A stretch of DNA of 64,000 nt from Floccularia luteovirens (GCA_009739215.1 VSJF01000003.1:744001-808000), one strand, 5' to 3'. Shown: positions 1 to 12,104, numbered from the stretch's first letter. The notes: a model not told the origin generated them from the sequence alone. Numbers and translations are program-made.

Positions 1-2828
1 TCTTGCTCAATCTTTTACTCAAAGAAAAGCTTCAGAAAACTGTAGAGACTCTCATGTGCTACTTGGGGATCGGTGACACCTTTACACCCTGCCATAAGGA
101 TCTTTGCGCCTCCTCGGGTCAAAATCTCATGTGCTACACAGAAAACGGAGGATCTTCATTCTGGTTCATGACCGATAGCTCTAGCGCATTGGAAACATCA
201 GACTACTTTCGGAGCTTGAAACAAGAACTAGATCACGAAACCCATGTCATTACCTTGGAAGAGTTATCTCGAGCACCATTCAAGGTTTACATAACGGAAC
301 AGAAGCTAGGGGATTTAGTTTTGGTTCCTCCAAGGAGCTGTCATCAAGTTGTGAATTACGGCGGAATCACAATCAAAACATCTTGGTCCAGGATGACTTT
401 GCAAGGTACGGCAACGGCATATTATCATGAACTACCAATATATAGGCGGTTTGTCATTTTTATAAGCATATAGTCGATATCGCTTATGTCAAGGTTTAGG
501 GTCTGCCGTCCAGAAACGTACCAGGTCAAGAATACGATATATCATGCTCTTGTTAGAATGACTCAAGACTTGAAGGCGCCGAAACGGTCTTCTACCTCGA
601 TCCCTATTGAATCAATAAATCTCCGAGAGTCAATTGTTAAAGATTTGAACATTGTTCTTGATTTGTTCGAAAACATACTAATCGATGAATATTCTCCCAA
701 ATACCATCAAATGGCCTGTCTACTCCCAGAAAAATCAACAGATGACATTCACACTAGACGTTCAACTCGATACTCTCTACTAGATACCTTTCATCCCGCA
801 CAAAATGATGTTGGCTACCTGTCATGTGACTTCTGTGGTGCAGACATCTTCCAGAGCTTTTTTGAATGCAAAACTTGCGTCCACGCGCGAAAGGATGAAA
901 CCACACATGGAGATGGCTATATTATATGCGCAGGATGTTATGTGGAAGGGAGGAGTTGTCGATGTGAAATCATGGAGGCGATGCAATACTATTCTTTCAA
1001 CAATTTACTACGAGACCGCCAATCAACTGTACAAGAACTCCAAGCATTCCAGAATATTTACATGCCAGCGAACCAATTTCAATATAAATCAGATAGGTCA
1101 GATGGTGTGCTTCCTTATTCACAAATAAGAAGAATATTGATAATATGTAATGCTAGCGAACTTCTTTCTAACATTCAACTGGGCACTTTTCAAGCAGCTT
1201 GTGTGTTGCTGGATAGGCGTAAGAATAAAAAAGTAAAGTTTCCAATGAGTATTTCCATATACTTCATATTGATCAAGATGCATCTAGAGCACTGAAGTCA
1301 GAGTCTGCAGTGGATGGAAGAAAGAGGATTTACATCGTGTACCACAAATATCTGCAATATCCTGCAAGTTTTGCCACCGTTCAAGATGCATTCTGCATCA
1401 TCTAACGGAACAGAGAACGCATTGCATTGAAGTCTTCCTGGCGCAAGAGGCAGACAGCTCTGATCAAACTCTTCATCGATGCCACGTGGGTGGTACCTCA
1501 CGTTTCCTCGCTGGGATGTCAGATTTTTTGGTCTCTCATAAGACAGGATCCCGTCCGAATCTAGCATTTCAATTGGTCTACAATGCAATGAAATATGATG
1601 TCTGCAAGCCAGTAAATCCGAAATTCGTGCGAGTAGGTTGGTATGACGTTGAGACGCAGATTATAGATGTGAGCCCCTCCAATGCTCAAACGTATTTAAT
1701 TCAAGCAAATTTTCAAGCTACGTAGTGATGCTAAAATGGCTATATACTCACCATGGGCTTCCGAGTACCCTATAATAGCTGGTTCTGCCCTAGGCTCGCC
1801 AGAGCTCGCAATAAGTGACTACAACCTGTCTACTAGCACAGAGACTGAGTCGGTTGGTAGTGAGGCAAGCAATTACTCCGATAGGATTAGGAAGCAACGA
1901 AAACGAAAACGTAGTCAACGGACCGAAACGCCACAACCTTCAGAAACTGCTGTCACAAGGTCTAGTCGGTCCAAGAAGGCCCCCCGAAAGCCGAGAGTGT
2001 CTAAGAAAAAGAAAAAGGTGATCTCTCCATAAACATAGAGTGACATGCTGTTTATTTGTTAGATTGTTGTTACTGTAGAGTCGTCTGGACCTACATCGCA
2101 GGACGAGTGTGCCTCTGGGTCACAACTCACCCAGGTTATTAGTGGTGCTCATTCTGAGAATTCCCTGCATGCCAATGTCCAGGATGGGCTTGATGGTCCA
2201 CCCTGCCGAAAAATGCCCTCAAGTACAAATTTTGAAAAACGCCAGAGGAAGATATCAAAGCATTCTGACAGACGGAAATCCGAGGGGGCACCACAGGAAA
2301 CTGGCGCAATACAAATCTGCGAGGATCCACCGGAATCCCATCATCCATCGAATTTTAGTTTGCCCTATCATGATGCTGCACCTATTTCGGCACCACCGTT
2401 AGTCTCTCTTGTCAATCAAGCCGAGTCCACAACAAATACTTCTGTAAGTGAATGTCTCTCCTCTCATTTCTTTTTTGGCTTATTCCTGTTTTCAAGGTGG
2501 GACAAAATGATAACAACAAAAATTTGGGCAACGGAATACCAACAATCCGTCGAATGGGTAATCTTTCAGCACGTCTTCTGACATCATCATCTCATGAAAC
2601 TCCCCAGGTCCTATTTACAACCCACCCAGAAGGAGTACCTTGCCTAGACCTCTTGATAATGTTTGGCGAGATAGCAATATCCTAACCAATCAGATCAACC
2701 AACTCAATCAGCCGCGTGTTGATCGAATCGCCCCTACAAAGCCGCATGAACGAAGATATAGTCCCGATGTAGACGAGACTGTACCAGAAAGTGTTGATGG
2801 CGATATGGATATTGACAATGGTGCATAG
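1..2828 (+). CDS. JmjC-domain protein, KDM3/JMJD1-like, 5' partial
   Basis: The gene is already open at base 1, so its N-terminus lies outside the window. The first exon holds the core of a JmjC dioxygenase fold. An iron-binding H-x-D is seen in CHKDLC (codons at 93-101). The distal His lies in SCHQVVNYGG (His codon 342-344), preceded by GDLVLVPPR, the usual strand before it. A helical region follows, then a Cys-rich zinc-binding module at about 820-970 (CDFCGADIF, FECKTC, IICAGC, CRC) and a second Cys/His cluster at about 1360-1400. The tail to 2828 is low complexity and basic (KRKRS, KKAPRKPR) and probably nuclear. Such proteins use iron and 2-oxoglutarate to demethylate histone lysines; the substrate is not shown here. 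At least five introns are needed. The last exons (1736-2828) are the least certain and the stop at 2826-2828 is my best choice. Confidence 0.75.
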
Positions 2829-3278
2829 TGTCTCTGTGATGGTGTATCACTTGTTTACAAGAAATATCCAGATATATGATATTGTGGCGAAAGCAACCTT
2901 ATCTTTTATGTCTTGGGTCTAATAGGAAGTTTAGGAGGGAGATTATAATAGTTTGCAGTTATCTAATTCTTACGAATTATACGTTCATTGTACCAACCAG
3001 TTTTAGCTGCAACTGTTGTTGTGGCTTTATTTTTTAAACCAAGTCAGGGGTACCAGATAATATGTGTTCCGGAGAACGATTGTGTAGTTTATGGCGCAAA
3101 GGCCTACCTAGGGCTAAGCAAGAGAACGGGATTATGAAAGTGGTAAATAAAGGGTATAGCAAAGGACATAAACGAGCGATTAATATGCTTGAAGAAAAGT
3201 CGTGATAATTGCATGATATTCAAGACAGAGCAGATGAATAGAAAAAGTAACGGAGGAAGCAAGCAGACAGCAACATGT
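2829..3278. other. intergenic, convergent 3' ends
   Basis: About 450 bases lie between the JmjC gene (+) and casein kinase I (-). They are AT-rich with AATAAA-like stretches (for example near 3145) and no coding signal that I can support. They most likely hold the two 3' UTRs. Confidence 0.6.
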
Positions 3279-5230
3279 TCAGCATCGACAGGTTAAGATC
3301 CTCATCAAGCCTGGTTTCGGTGAAGCATCGTCGTGATCGTGTCCATCATATTCAGCGCCATGCGATACCCCAGTATCTCCACCTCTGGCACGCACATTAC
3401 TGAGTGCGGGTGGTGCTGCACCCACACTTGATACCATAGGCGAAGCGCGCCCATATGGCTGTGCTGCATAGCTATCTTCTGCACCCTCTCGGCCATAGTC
3501 ATAGCCGCTACCCGGGGTAGCATTCGCATATGGATGTTGTGCACTGGTGCGATGCTGTCCGCCGACGGGTACGTTGACTTGGGCTGCACCAGAGAGGGGT
3601 GTAAGTTGGCCGGTGGCAGTGCCCCCAGGAGTGAGAGCATTGGGGACCTTACGTTGCTTTGAACCGTGACGAACGAGTGCTGGTGATGGAGGTATAATAT
3701 TTCCGCCAGCTTGTGACCTTCTTCTTTCTTCACGTTGGTCTTTTCTCCTGTCAGGTGCAAGGCCGGTGTTTTGCATTTGCGCTAAGATCTGGCTTTGTCC
3801 CTGATACAACGATAAGATCAGGTAAAATGTGGATATAATGAAAATTGCAAAGGACTGACAACAGAAGCTTCCCAACCTTTTCCACCTGATGAATAATGAG
3901 ATCAAATTGAATTTGAAGTTGCTACAATATGATTATACCATTCAATGTGTTCCAATCAAAAATTCCATCATCTATATCGTTGTTACTCTTCATGACTTTG
4001 GAAAAAAGTTCCCGGAGAAAGTCGTAATCTGGCGTTTCTTCGAATCCAAGTTTACGGACATAATTCAGGTATATGCCAAATTCCTCTGTAATGACGGAAT
4101 AAGTGTCTCTGGTAGTTGTGTCTAGCAGATAATATGTTACCAGGGAAACCCTCGCATAGCTCCTTAATAGGAGTCGTTTGTTTCTTCTCGCCGATCTTTT
4201 CATATTTCTGCTTGTTCGTAGCAGCCTTCAGTCCTTGCCAGGGCAGACTTCCCCGGAGGAAGTACATAAAGACGTGGCCTAAAGCCTCTAGGTCATCTCT
4301 ACGGGATTGTTCTGGATGAAAAAGTAGTCTCCAACAAAGTGTTCAAATATGGTCACAATGATTTACGTACCTCTGCCCAGATGGGTATTTATGCTCATGT
4401 AGCGCGCAGTACCACTTAAACTCTTTCGTTCTCGATATGGGATATGCTGCTTAGTTTTCGGATCACGGTATTGCTTTGCCATACCAAAATCCACCACGTG
4501 CACGACTGCGCGCAAAGAGCTGTCAGTGTTAGACGAGCTAAAAAGAAAGGAATGACACACCATTGGCCCCTTTAGTCCCTGGTCGACCAATCAAGAAATT
4601 GTCAGGTTTGATATCGCGATAGATAAGGTTCTTCTCGTGAATCGTTTGTACTCGTGTAAGCTGCAATTGGATATTGGTATACCGACGAAAGGATTAGAGC
4701 ATCAAACCGACCATCTGCTTTGCTGCCATGCAGACAGTCTTTATTGTAAACTTGCGACCGCACATGTCGAACAAATCCTCAAGACTGGGACCTAACAAGT
4801 CGATGACAAGTATGTTGTGTAGACCTTCCTGACCAAAGTGATATATTTGGGGTATGCCGGCTAGGGGAGTATTGAGAAAGATGAGAGAAAAAGGGGATGA
4901 ATGGACATACGACAGCCGGCAAGAATGCGGTAAGAGCGACATTCATCACGGAGTTGAGGGGCTTCAGCCTTTCTGGGTTCCTGGAACAGAGAGATCAATC
5001 AGGAGACAGCTTGGAGAGTTGGAGGTGGTGACGCACAAACTTGATGGCAACAGTTTGAGAGTTGAGTAAATTTGAACCTAGGAAGGTGAGTGAGTGAGAG
5101 AGTGAGTTATACGGAAGTAGAGCAGACCCTCGAAAATGACACCAAAGGAGCCTTCACCAATTTTCTTGCCTACACGATAGTGAACACCGACGATGTTTGC
5201 GGTTGAAGAAGAGTGAGGATGAGAAGCCAT
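3279..5230 (-). CDS. casein kinase I (Cki1/Yck-type)
   Basis: A CK1-family Ser/Thr kinase. The start at 5230 gives [20 protein letters not shown], then the glycine loop [11 protein letters not shown]. Later exons show the catalytic loop [11 protein letters not shown], the Mg-binding DFG in [12 protein letters not shown] and the CK1 hallmark [14 protein letters not shown]. The substrate-lobe sequence [16 protein letters not shown] also fits CK1. The coding sequence is split into about eight exons. After the kinase domain comes a roughly 200-residue Gln/Gly/Ser-rich tail (3279-3770) ending ILTCRC. Plasma-membrane CK1s of the yeast Yck type end in palmitoylated cysteines, and the two terminal cysteines here would suit that, which is an inference. 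All catalytic motifs are present, so it is probably active. It converges with the JmjC gene and lies 114 bp from the stop codon of the monooxygenase gene. Confidence 0.93.
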
Positions 5231-5344
5231 AGGTGCGGGTAAGGATTAGGGCCTTTGCAGGCCTATTAGGATTGAACGTTGAACAAGGAAACGAAAGACA
5301 GAAGGAAACAGTAAACACCCGTAACAACCTATATATTTAGTTAT

Positions 5345-7688
5345 TTATTTATTTATTTTACTGCTAATCATTACTCCTATAATTATCAGCATCCCTGCCA
5401 CAATATTCCTTATCCTTTTACCTCCGTCTACCTTCCGTTGCTTCTCCCATCCTTCGGCTCCCACACCTGAAAACTTTTCCCAGTCCGGTGCTCGTGTTAT
5501 CCACCAGAATAACGTAACAGGCCCAGGAAATGTCGCAGTCAGCTTCGTCTTGCTATTTCCGCCGACTTGATAGTATGAGTTACAGTCCTTCCAAACTGAT
5601 GTCGATAGTCGACCTTGCAACCATTCGTTGTACTCATCCGTTGCCTTCTCTGTAACTTCAAAAGAGCTCGCCTGTCCGTCGATAACTGGCTTGACAAGCT
5701 GCATAGCAAATGATATCTATTTTTGTTAACAACAGGTCCCGTATCTTAAAACAATATGCAGTCCAGCTCACCTGCGCCTCTTGGCTGAAAATAACGGATG
5801 CATGACCTGTAGCAACATTCGGGCCTAATCCCGGCCGAAATGATATTCAGAACGTGCACAGGTGTCAAAAAAACGAGGCGCTTACCTAGAAGGGTAAATA
5901 AGTTAGGAAATCCAGGCATACAGGTGCCAACGTATCCGGTTGGTCCTCCTTTGCTTGCAAAGTATTCATTTATCGTGCCTCCCTTGCTTCCAGTTACAAC
6001 CAAATCATCTGGTGCCTGTGGATACATATTGATACACAGCATTGGGAAATCACATAAACACATACTACGGAGTAACCCGTCCCAAATATGATGACATCTA
6101 GTGGGATCACTTTTCCTGTCTTCAATTTGATGCCTTCTTCGACAACGCTATCAATAGCCTCCCATTCAATGTGTACATTTGGCTTGTTCAATGCATCCAA
6201 GTATCCTGGATCTAGAATAATTCTCTTGCATCCAGGTGCTATTATCGTCTGTCACTTTCAAGGAAACACGACGATGGCAAAATTACGAACAATATTTGGG
6301 AATGAGATTCGCCAATTGGTCCTTTGGGACTTTGCTTTTAATGTAAGCAGTGAAAAACTGGGGTTTCCTTGGTAAATAATAGACAACCTCTGGATCAAGA
6401 AGAAAATTTAGCACCTTTCTCACTATTTTCAACAACCAAGTATTCGATTTACGAAAGATAGGGAATGTAATATCCGACTAGGCAAATGCATTGTTAGCTG
6501 TAAAGAGAAATAAAATTAGGCTAGTATGGCGTACTCTTGCCATTATAAAATTACGGTAAAAGCGCATGATAAAAGGTATATTTCCGAAAACCCATCTTAG
6601 CCACCTGGGATAACCATAATTATTCTAAGTATTCAAATACAAAACGTCAAATATGCAAATGGAATCTGATATGAAATGACTTACACGTGGGACATACCAC
6701 TGTGGTGTTCGACAAAAGTTTATCAGTTCCACAGAAGGGTCTTCTGCAATTTTGGGAATGAATTGTGCGCTAAACTGCTCGTTTAGGGTGTCGTTGCAAA
6801 AAAAACCTTTACGACTCACGCAGAACACCCATTCCCGATTACACCAACTCGCTTTCCTGCCAACGGTACATCGTGTCTCCATCGAGCAGAATGGAAAAGG
6901 TCTCCATGGAAAGTATCAATACCACTAATATCTTTGGGATAAAGGGGACCTTGGAACCCTCCTATCGCATAGAACAAAATTTCGGCCTCCGTTGTACTCT
7001 GCTTGCCCGTTTGCGAATCCTCTAGTGTCACGCGGTACCGTTGCAAAGGAACATCCCATGCAGAAGACTTGACAAACGTATGTAGTTTAGTGTGTTTGAC
7101 CAAATCGTACTTGTGCCACAAATTTTCCCAGTATGCACGGAGTTGGGGTTGATCTACATAGTATGTCTCCCAGTTGGGGTTAAGATCTGTTGAGAGGCTG
7201 TACCAGTGTGCAGGAACGTCTGAACCACAACCCTTGATAGACTACTTTTAGTACCCTTTTAATAATAGCAAAACGTTGTAGGGGGAATAAGGAATGGTAT
7301 CTATGATATAGATCACTCACCAGATACGTGTTGTCCTATTCACAAAGTCACATCGTTATAACGACACCCTTAGTTGCAAAAACTCACCCTCCAGGTTCCA
7401 CCAATCGCATCCGACTTCTCATAAATCTGTTAAATACATGCTCCTAAGAAGGTGAAATTGAAAATGTGTTGTATAAGATTTATTACCGTAAAATTCTGGA
7501 AGTTGTATTGTGCTTTGAGACGAATGGCAGTAGCGATACCAGCAATGCTGTGTCGGATAAAACAGGAATCATGATTAGCGGTCAAACCACAGCCCTTTGG
7601 TCATAAATAGATTCATTTACCCCGCCCCAACAATGCCTATGTGTGGGGAATGCGGTTTTTCATCACTTAGTTTGACCTTTGTGGACAT
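5345..7688 (-). CDS. FAD-dependent monooxygenase, Baeyer-Villiger/FMO type
   Basis: The start at 7688 gives MSTKVKLSDEKPHSP followed by the FAD-binding GIVGAGIAGI; the glycine motif is split by an intron. Next comes EKSDAIGGTWR and the family signature GCGSDVPAHWYS. The Baeyer-Villiger fingerprint F-x-G-x3-H-x3-W is present as FHGDLFHSARW at about 6890-6930. The NADPH-binding GVIGNGCSA follows at about 6830. Conserved C-terminal motifs are FGTGYS and PNVATGHASVIF. The protein ends with a hydrophobic stretch (IVAGMLIIIGVMI), a possible membrane anchor. About twelve short exons can be spliced in frame and I found no premature stop. Such enzymes oxidise ketones to esters or hydroxylate amines; the substrate cannot be told. 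A transposon is inserted 30 bp upstream of the start codon (duplicated target at 7718-7723), so expression may be changed. Confidence 0.9.
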
Positions 7689-7717
7689 GACAGTTTGAGT
7701 TGAGGAACAATTTGAGG

Positions 7718-7723
7718 AGTTTC
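7718..7723. repeat. left 6-bp target site duplication (AGTTTC)
   Basis: AGTTTC directly abuts the left inverted repeat, and the same six bases follow the right inverted repeat at 12492-12497. This pair defines the exact insertion site of the transposon. Confidence 0.93.
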
Positions 7724-7837
7724 TACGGCTGGCGAGAAGTCTCAGCTTCGTTTTGATGTTGTTACTCACACTTTCCCTTTTCGGGTCACCGTGACACTAC
7801 CGTGTGACAACAACTCTGCGCTATCATCGTGGCATCT
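7724..7837 (+). repeat. left terminal inverted repeat (114 bp)
   Basis: It begins TACGGCTGGCGAGAAG and ends GTGGCATCT. The reverse complement equals 12378-12491. After a 9-base extra stretch in the left copy the match resumes, imperfectly, with AATGCCCAA to about 7860, so the integrase start codon at 7848 lies inside the extended repeat. An 11-bp palindrome with a one-base centre, GTCACCGTGAC (7785-7795), could be a transposase contact site. Confidence 0.95.
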
Positions 7838-7847
7838 ATTCAACACA

Positions 7848-9450
7848 ATGCCCAAATCTTCAGGCAGTAACCAGTGGGGCGAGAAAAACTGTACGTGAAA
7901 AGTTTCCTTATACATGCTATTGTACTTATTATGCAATGTAGACCCTTCCGATGAGGAGCTTCAAGTGGCCTTCAATCAATATGCAAAGGAAAACAATGGC
8001 TCCGGTCTCACTGCAGAACAACAACTTGCAAGATTGGAGCGTGAATTCGGCCTATACATTAAGTTTGTATTCCTGTGCATGGTGTTGCTATTGATGTAAA
8101 CTTCTCCCTCAGACGAGCAGGGCTATATCGGTTGCGCAAAAGACTAGGGATAAAAAGCATTCGAAAAAATCAAGAAACATCTTTGCAAGATACCATCCAG
8201 TTAGTTGTTGACATCAAGGCTGATGATACAGCTGGGAAATGGGGTGTTGCACAGGTTTGACAACGCCTTGCGAATACGGGCATCCTGTTGAAGCGGTATG
8301 TTAGTTTGCTACGATGTTTTCATTAAACTTTCTTATATTGTGTTAGCGATGATTTGCGACAGATTCTCCATGACAATTTTGAACCTGAATTCAATCTACG
8401 CCTTTGTTTTTCTAACCGTAACATGATCAAGCGTGTCCCACTCGATTGCCTGGGACCCTGGCATCAGTTGCACTCTGATGGGCATGAGAAGCTTGCAGAA
8501 CAAGCACTCCGAATGGGTCATGGTCTCTCACTTCCACTCTATGCATTTAAAGATGAATTCTCATCTTTTGTACCCTATTTGCGCGTTCTTCCTAATGTCC
8601 GCACATCAAGAGCTATTGGACATGCTTTTCTAGACTTCGTTGAACTATATAAATGTAAGTACTTTATCTCCAGCTTCTATGATACTTGTTAATATAGTGC
8701 AAATCAGGTATTCCAATTCAACTTACAACAGATAAAGGTTCTGAAATTTCAGACATGATCCGCTGTCATGAAACACTCCGGTAAGCCAACTTAAATCATT
8801 ATTTGTATTTTCACTTTATTAATCGAGAATTTAGGCTTCATGCTGCCCCCGATTTCATGGTTGAAAAATGGCCAACTGCTATTCAAGTTCAAAGCAAACA
8901 TAACACCCCAATTGAGTCATTTTGGAGGTGGAAACGTCAAGGTGAAGGTCATAGCATCAAGGAAGTGCTCTTCACTGGAAAAGAGGCGGGTATACTCAAT
9001 CCAAATAACTGGTTGCATGTGTATGTTACTATATTCTAGTTTCTTCCGGTTCTTTACTGAGATCTTTTTAGTCAGGTTTTTAAGTGGCTGTGGCCACCTC
9101 TCGTACAGCAGCGTTTGGATGAATTCCGTGAATATTGGAATAATCATTCTCTGAAGCGGCAAAAAGAGAAATTGTTGCCAAGTGGAATGCCACCTCGCCA
9201 TGTCTGGATGGTTCCAGAAAATGCACGCGCTAATGCACGAGACTGTTCAATAACAGTCAGTCTTGATCTTGTTAAACAACTTCGTGAAGAACTAGGTGGT
9301 ATGGAAGGTCGTGCTGAAGTACTTGATTTTGTTGATGATGAATTTCGGGCACAAGCAGATAATGCCTTAGCACAGTTGGGATTTCCGATTATCACACTTT
9401 TAAATGCATGGGATATTTTCGAAGCTATAGTAGAGATTCTATCACTATAA
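7848..9450 (+). pseudogene. integrase/transposase (rve-like DDE), one premature TGA
   Basis: Seven exons splice cleanly: 7848-7890, 7942-8062, 8113-8295, 8347-8654, 8708-8780, 8835-9020 and 9072-9450, with introns of 50-54 nt. The protein starts MPKSSGSNQWGEKN and has an N-terminal helix-turn-helix-like part (RLEREFGLYIKRAGLYRLRK). An integrase core follows. Candidate catalytic residues are D in HSDGHEKL, D in LTTDKGSE and E in HNTPIESFW. A conserved end follows (WLWPPLV, EYWNNH). Basidiomycete genomes hold many proteins of this kind, usually annotated only as integrase-core proteins. In exon 3 a TGA at 8258-8260 interrupts the frame between GKWGVAQV and QRLANTGILLKR. Both sides match the family and no alternative splice stays in frame, so I read it as a nonsense mutation; CGA to TGA by CpG decay is the simplest route. 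Otherwise the gene looks complete. Confidence 0.88.
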
Positions 9451-9584
9451 TAACGTAGTCAGTAGTACATTGAAATATGAAGTTTTTTTGGTGCTTGCAT
9501 AATCTATCAAACTCAAACACACATAAAATCTGAATTTTCCATCAGGCTGAGACCTTCAGCAGAACTCTTGCCACCTCAACAATC

Positions 9585-12104
9585 ATGTCGCAGTCTCAGA
9601 GAAACATTCAACCTTGTGGTGGACCCGATAATGATGCAAATGGATGTGGAACAGTCTTTCCACGTATGCAAATGGATGCAATCCTCTGTCAGCTTTGTAA
9701 AAAGCTGAATAAGAATAGCATTACTGATGCTGAGATTGCTTTTATCAAGGTTCGCACTCTGTCACCTGTCCATTTACTATGTTGAGCTCACAAATGGAAT
9801 CTAAAGGAAAAATTCAAACAATGTTTCGAATGTGGGCTTAGTGGAACCAATGTTAGCAACCCTTGTGGAACCTGTAAAAGACTTGGTACGTACTATTCAA
9901 TTATGATATTTGCATCAGGCTCAGATGTAATCAACTATTTATAATATTAGCACATCAAGAGAATGGCGTAATAGACGAACCTACTTTAGCAGGGCAAACT
10001 CGCCGAAAAGAACTTTTGGACTGCCGTTTGAACCGGCAAGTTGGCCCAGCAACACCAGCCACAGAGCTTGAGAGCCTGCGAGGGCGAAAATATATCAGCA
10101 CCTACATTTGCAGTTGGCTATGAATGTCGAAGAAGTAATGCACCAAATTCAGTTGATCGGATTCTAGGAAAATGCTGCCAGCCATTTGCTGAGTCTATGA
10201 CACTCTTAGGCAAGTTCAAGTTCTACAATTTAGTATATAAATGATCAACTTACTTCTTATCTGCAGAACTGAAAGAATATATTGTGCGAAGCATTAATCC
10301 ACGATGGACTGAAACTCATGCTGCAGACTTGAAACCGTATGTCAAAACCATCCAATTTTATAATTTCAAATCTCACTTTTCACATAAAATAGAAGTGAGA
10401 CTGAACTGCGCATGTGCAAAAATCTAGCCTTGCCACTTGGGGATGAAACTCTAACATTGCGTCAGTTTTACAATAAGTATAATCAACATGGATTACGGGA
10501 CATGTACCTTGTTCCTCCCTCAGGAATGTCAAAGGGAAACCGAGGATCATCATTTTCAGTTGAGCTATTTATCCATGTGGACCGGGTAAGCATATTTCAC
10601 TTCTAAGTTTCAGGAATATAAGTTTAATATTATTGAACCGAAGTTTATGCAAAGAACTGGCGAAGGGGAAGATGATGAGTCATCCATGCTAGAATCAACT
10701 ATGAGTATCAGTAATAGTAACGGAAAACGCAAGCGTCAAGTAACCTCTTCTAAACGTGGGACCCGAACATCAATGTCAGGTAAAGGTGGCCGAAGCAGTA
10801 ACAAACGATTTTGCAGCAGTAAGTTTATGAGTTGTGACTGCATTGCCTATATACTCATTCCGACATTAATCTCTAAATAGATAGAGAGAACTTCACACCA
10901 CTTACAAGTACTTTTGAGCGAGATAGAGGATTGGAATCTATAGCTGTGACGCAACCACAGCCTCAAGATCTGAAATTGGTGAAATTCACACGTCTCTCAT
11001 GTGAAATCAACCATACCAATGGCACACCTATCTTTTCGGATGCATCTACAGTAGAATATGGGTATATTGACCAGATACCCATAGTTCTGTCATCTTCGGA
11101 TCGCGGAAAGACAAAAGATGTGTTTGCAGTCAGTGTTACTGTTATATAATCACAACGTTACTCACCCAGAGACATAGTTTGTAATGGATGACAAATCCTA
11201 TGTTGCGAAGAAACTAGTCAACATTGGAAAGGGACAAGGCATTGGGATTACACTTAAAGCCTCCTTTGAATGCCTCAAGAATGACCTAATCCGTCTGAAG
11301 CGAATGGAATACTTCTCTACTTTATTTACTAAAAAAGCAGAGGTTAAAGGTGTAGAGATAGCAGGTAAGCTTTACATTATGTTTCCTGTATCGTTATCAT
11401 TAACTCCATAATTTTCTTCTAGACTTCCAAATCTCTGATGGATTCATCATAAAAGTTCTTGATGAACCCGAGGCTGCTGCTGTTAATGATGAAGAAGTGA
11501 GGGATGCCAATCCTTGCAATTCTGAAGATGAATTGGAGGCACCAGTCAGCATAGCAACACGACGCAAACACGATGAATTACATAACGTTACTGCAGTTTA
11601 TCTTGTTGAACCTCGTCGTCTCTCATCTGCTGTCAACAAATACTCTGGAACTTTTGGAATGCGAAATTGTTCAGATAAACTGGGCGCAACTATAATGGCA
11701 TTTAGCCATTTTGTCATTGAAAGTTCAGCTTGTGAATACATGTTTGCAGATATTCAAGGTAATTTCGGTACTAGTAGTGCAATTTAGGTCATACTAAAAA
11801 GATTTATTAGGCTCATTGGACCGTAATCCTAATGGTAGTCATGAGACTATCATGACACTTTTTGATCCAATGACACATACACCACTTGGGTAAGCGATTG
11901 ATACTTTCTACTGAGTTAACTTGCTAATCAAACTTGTTATGACCTAGTAAATCTGGTCTTGGTGACCATGGACTAGCAGGATTCAGAGATTTCATTGAAC
12001 AACACAAATGTTCAGCAGTCTGCAGTAAACTCCGCCATTACTCATTAAATGAAATCAATAAACAACTCGAAAAACTTGACAACGACATAAACAACACTGC
12101 CTAG
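9585..12104 (+). CDS. alpha-type protein kinase carried by the transposon
   Basis: The start at 9585 gives MSQSQRNIQPCGGPD. The N-terminal third has Cys pairs (CQLC, CFECG, CGTC), likely zinc ribbons. A Lys/Arg/Ser-rich stretch at about 10720-10810 (GKRKRQ, SSKRG) may be a nuclear signal. The C-terminal half is an alpha-kinase (MHCK/eEF2K/TRPM7) catalytic domain: nucleotide-binding Lys in SYVAKKL (about 11200), VYLVEPRR, catalytic Asp in YMFADIQG, FDPMTH, the Gly-rich GLGDHGLAGF, and the zinc-binding end HKCSAVC (H, C-x3-C). The stop is at 12102-12104. About eleven exons are needed; one intron (10210-10266) appears to be GC-AG. Near 10087-10090 the frame must shift by one base to join LESLRG to the conserved PTFAVGYECR, so this copy may carry a one-base insertion in an A-run, or an unusual intron. 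The catalytic half is uninterrupted. The kinase substrate and its role in transposition are unknown. Confidence 0.85.

Noticed and set aside
5339..5360. TTTA tandem repeat at the monooxygenase 3' end
   Set aside because: Short microsatellite; it overlaps the last codons and 3' UTR with no sign of function.
9945..10250. Reading the alpha-kinase as two separate genes because of the frame change
   Set aside because: The segments before and after the change belong to one continuous family pattern and lie a few bases apart.
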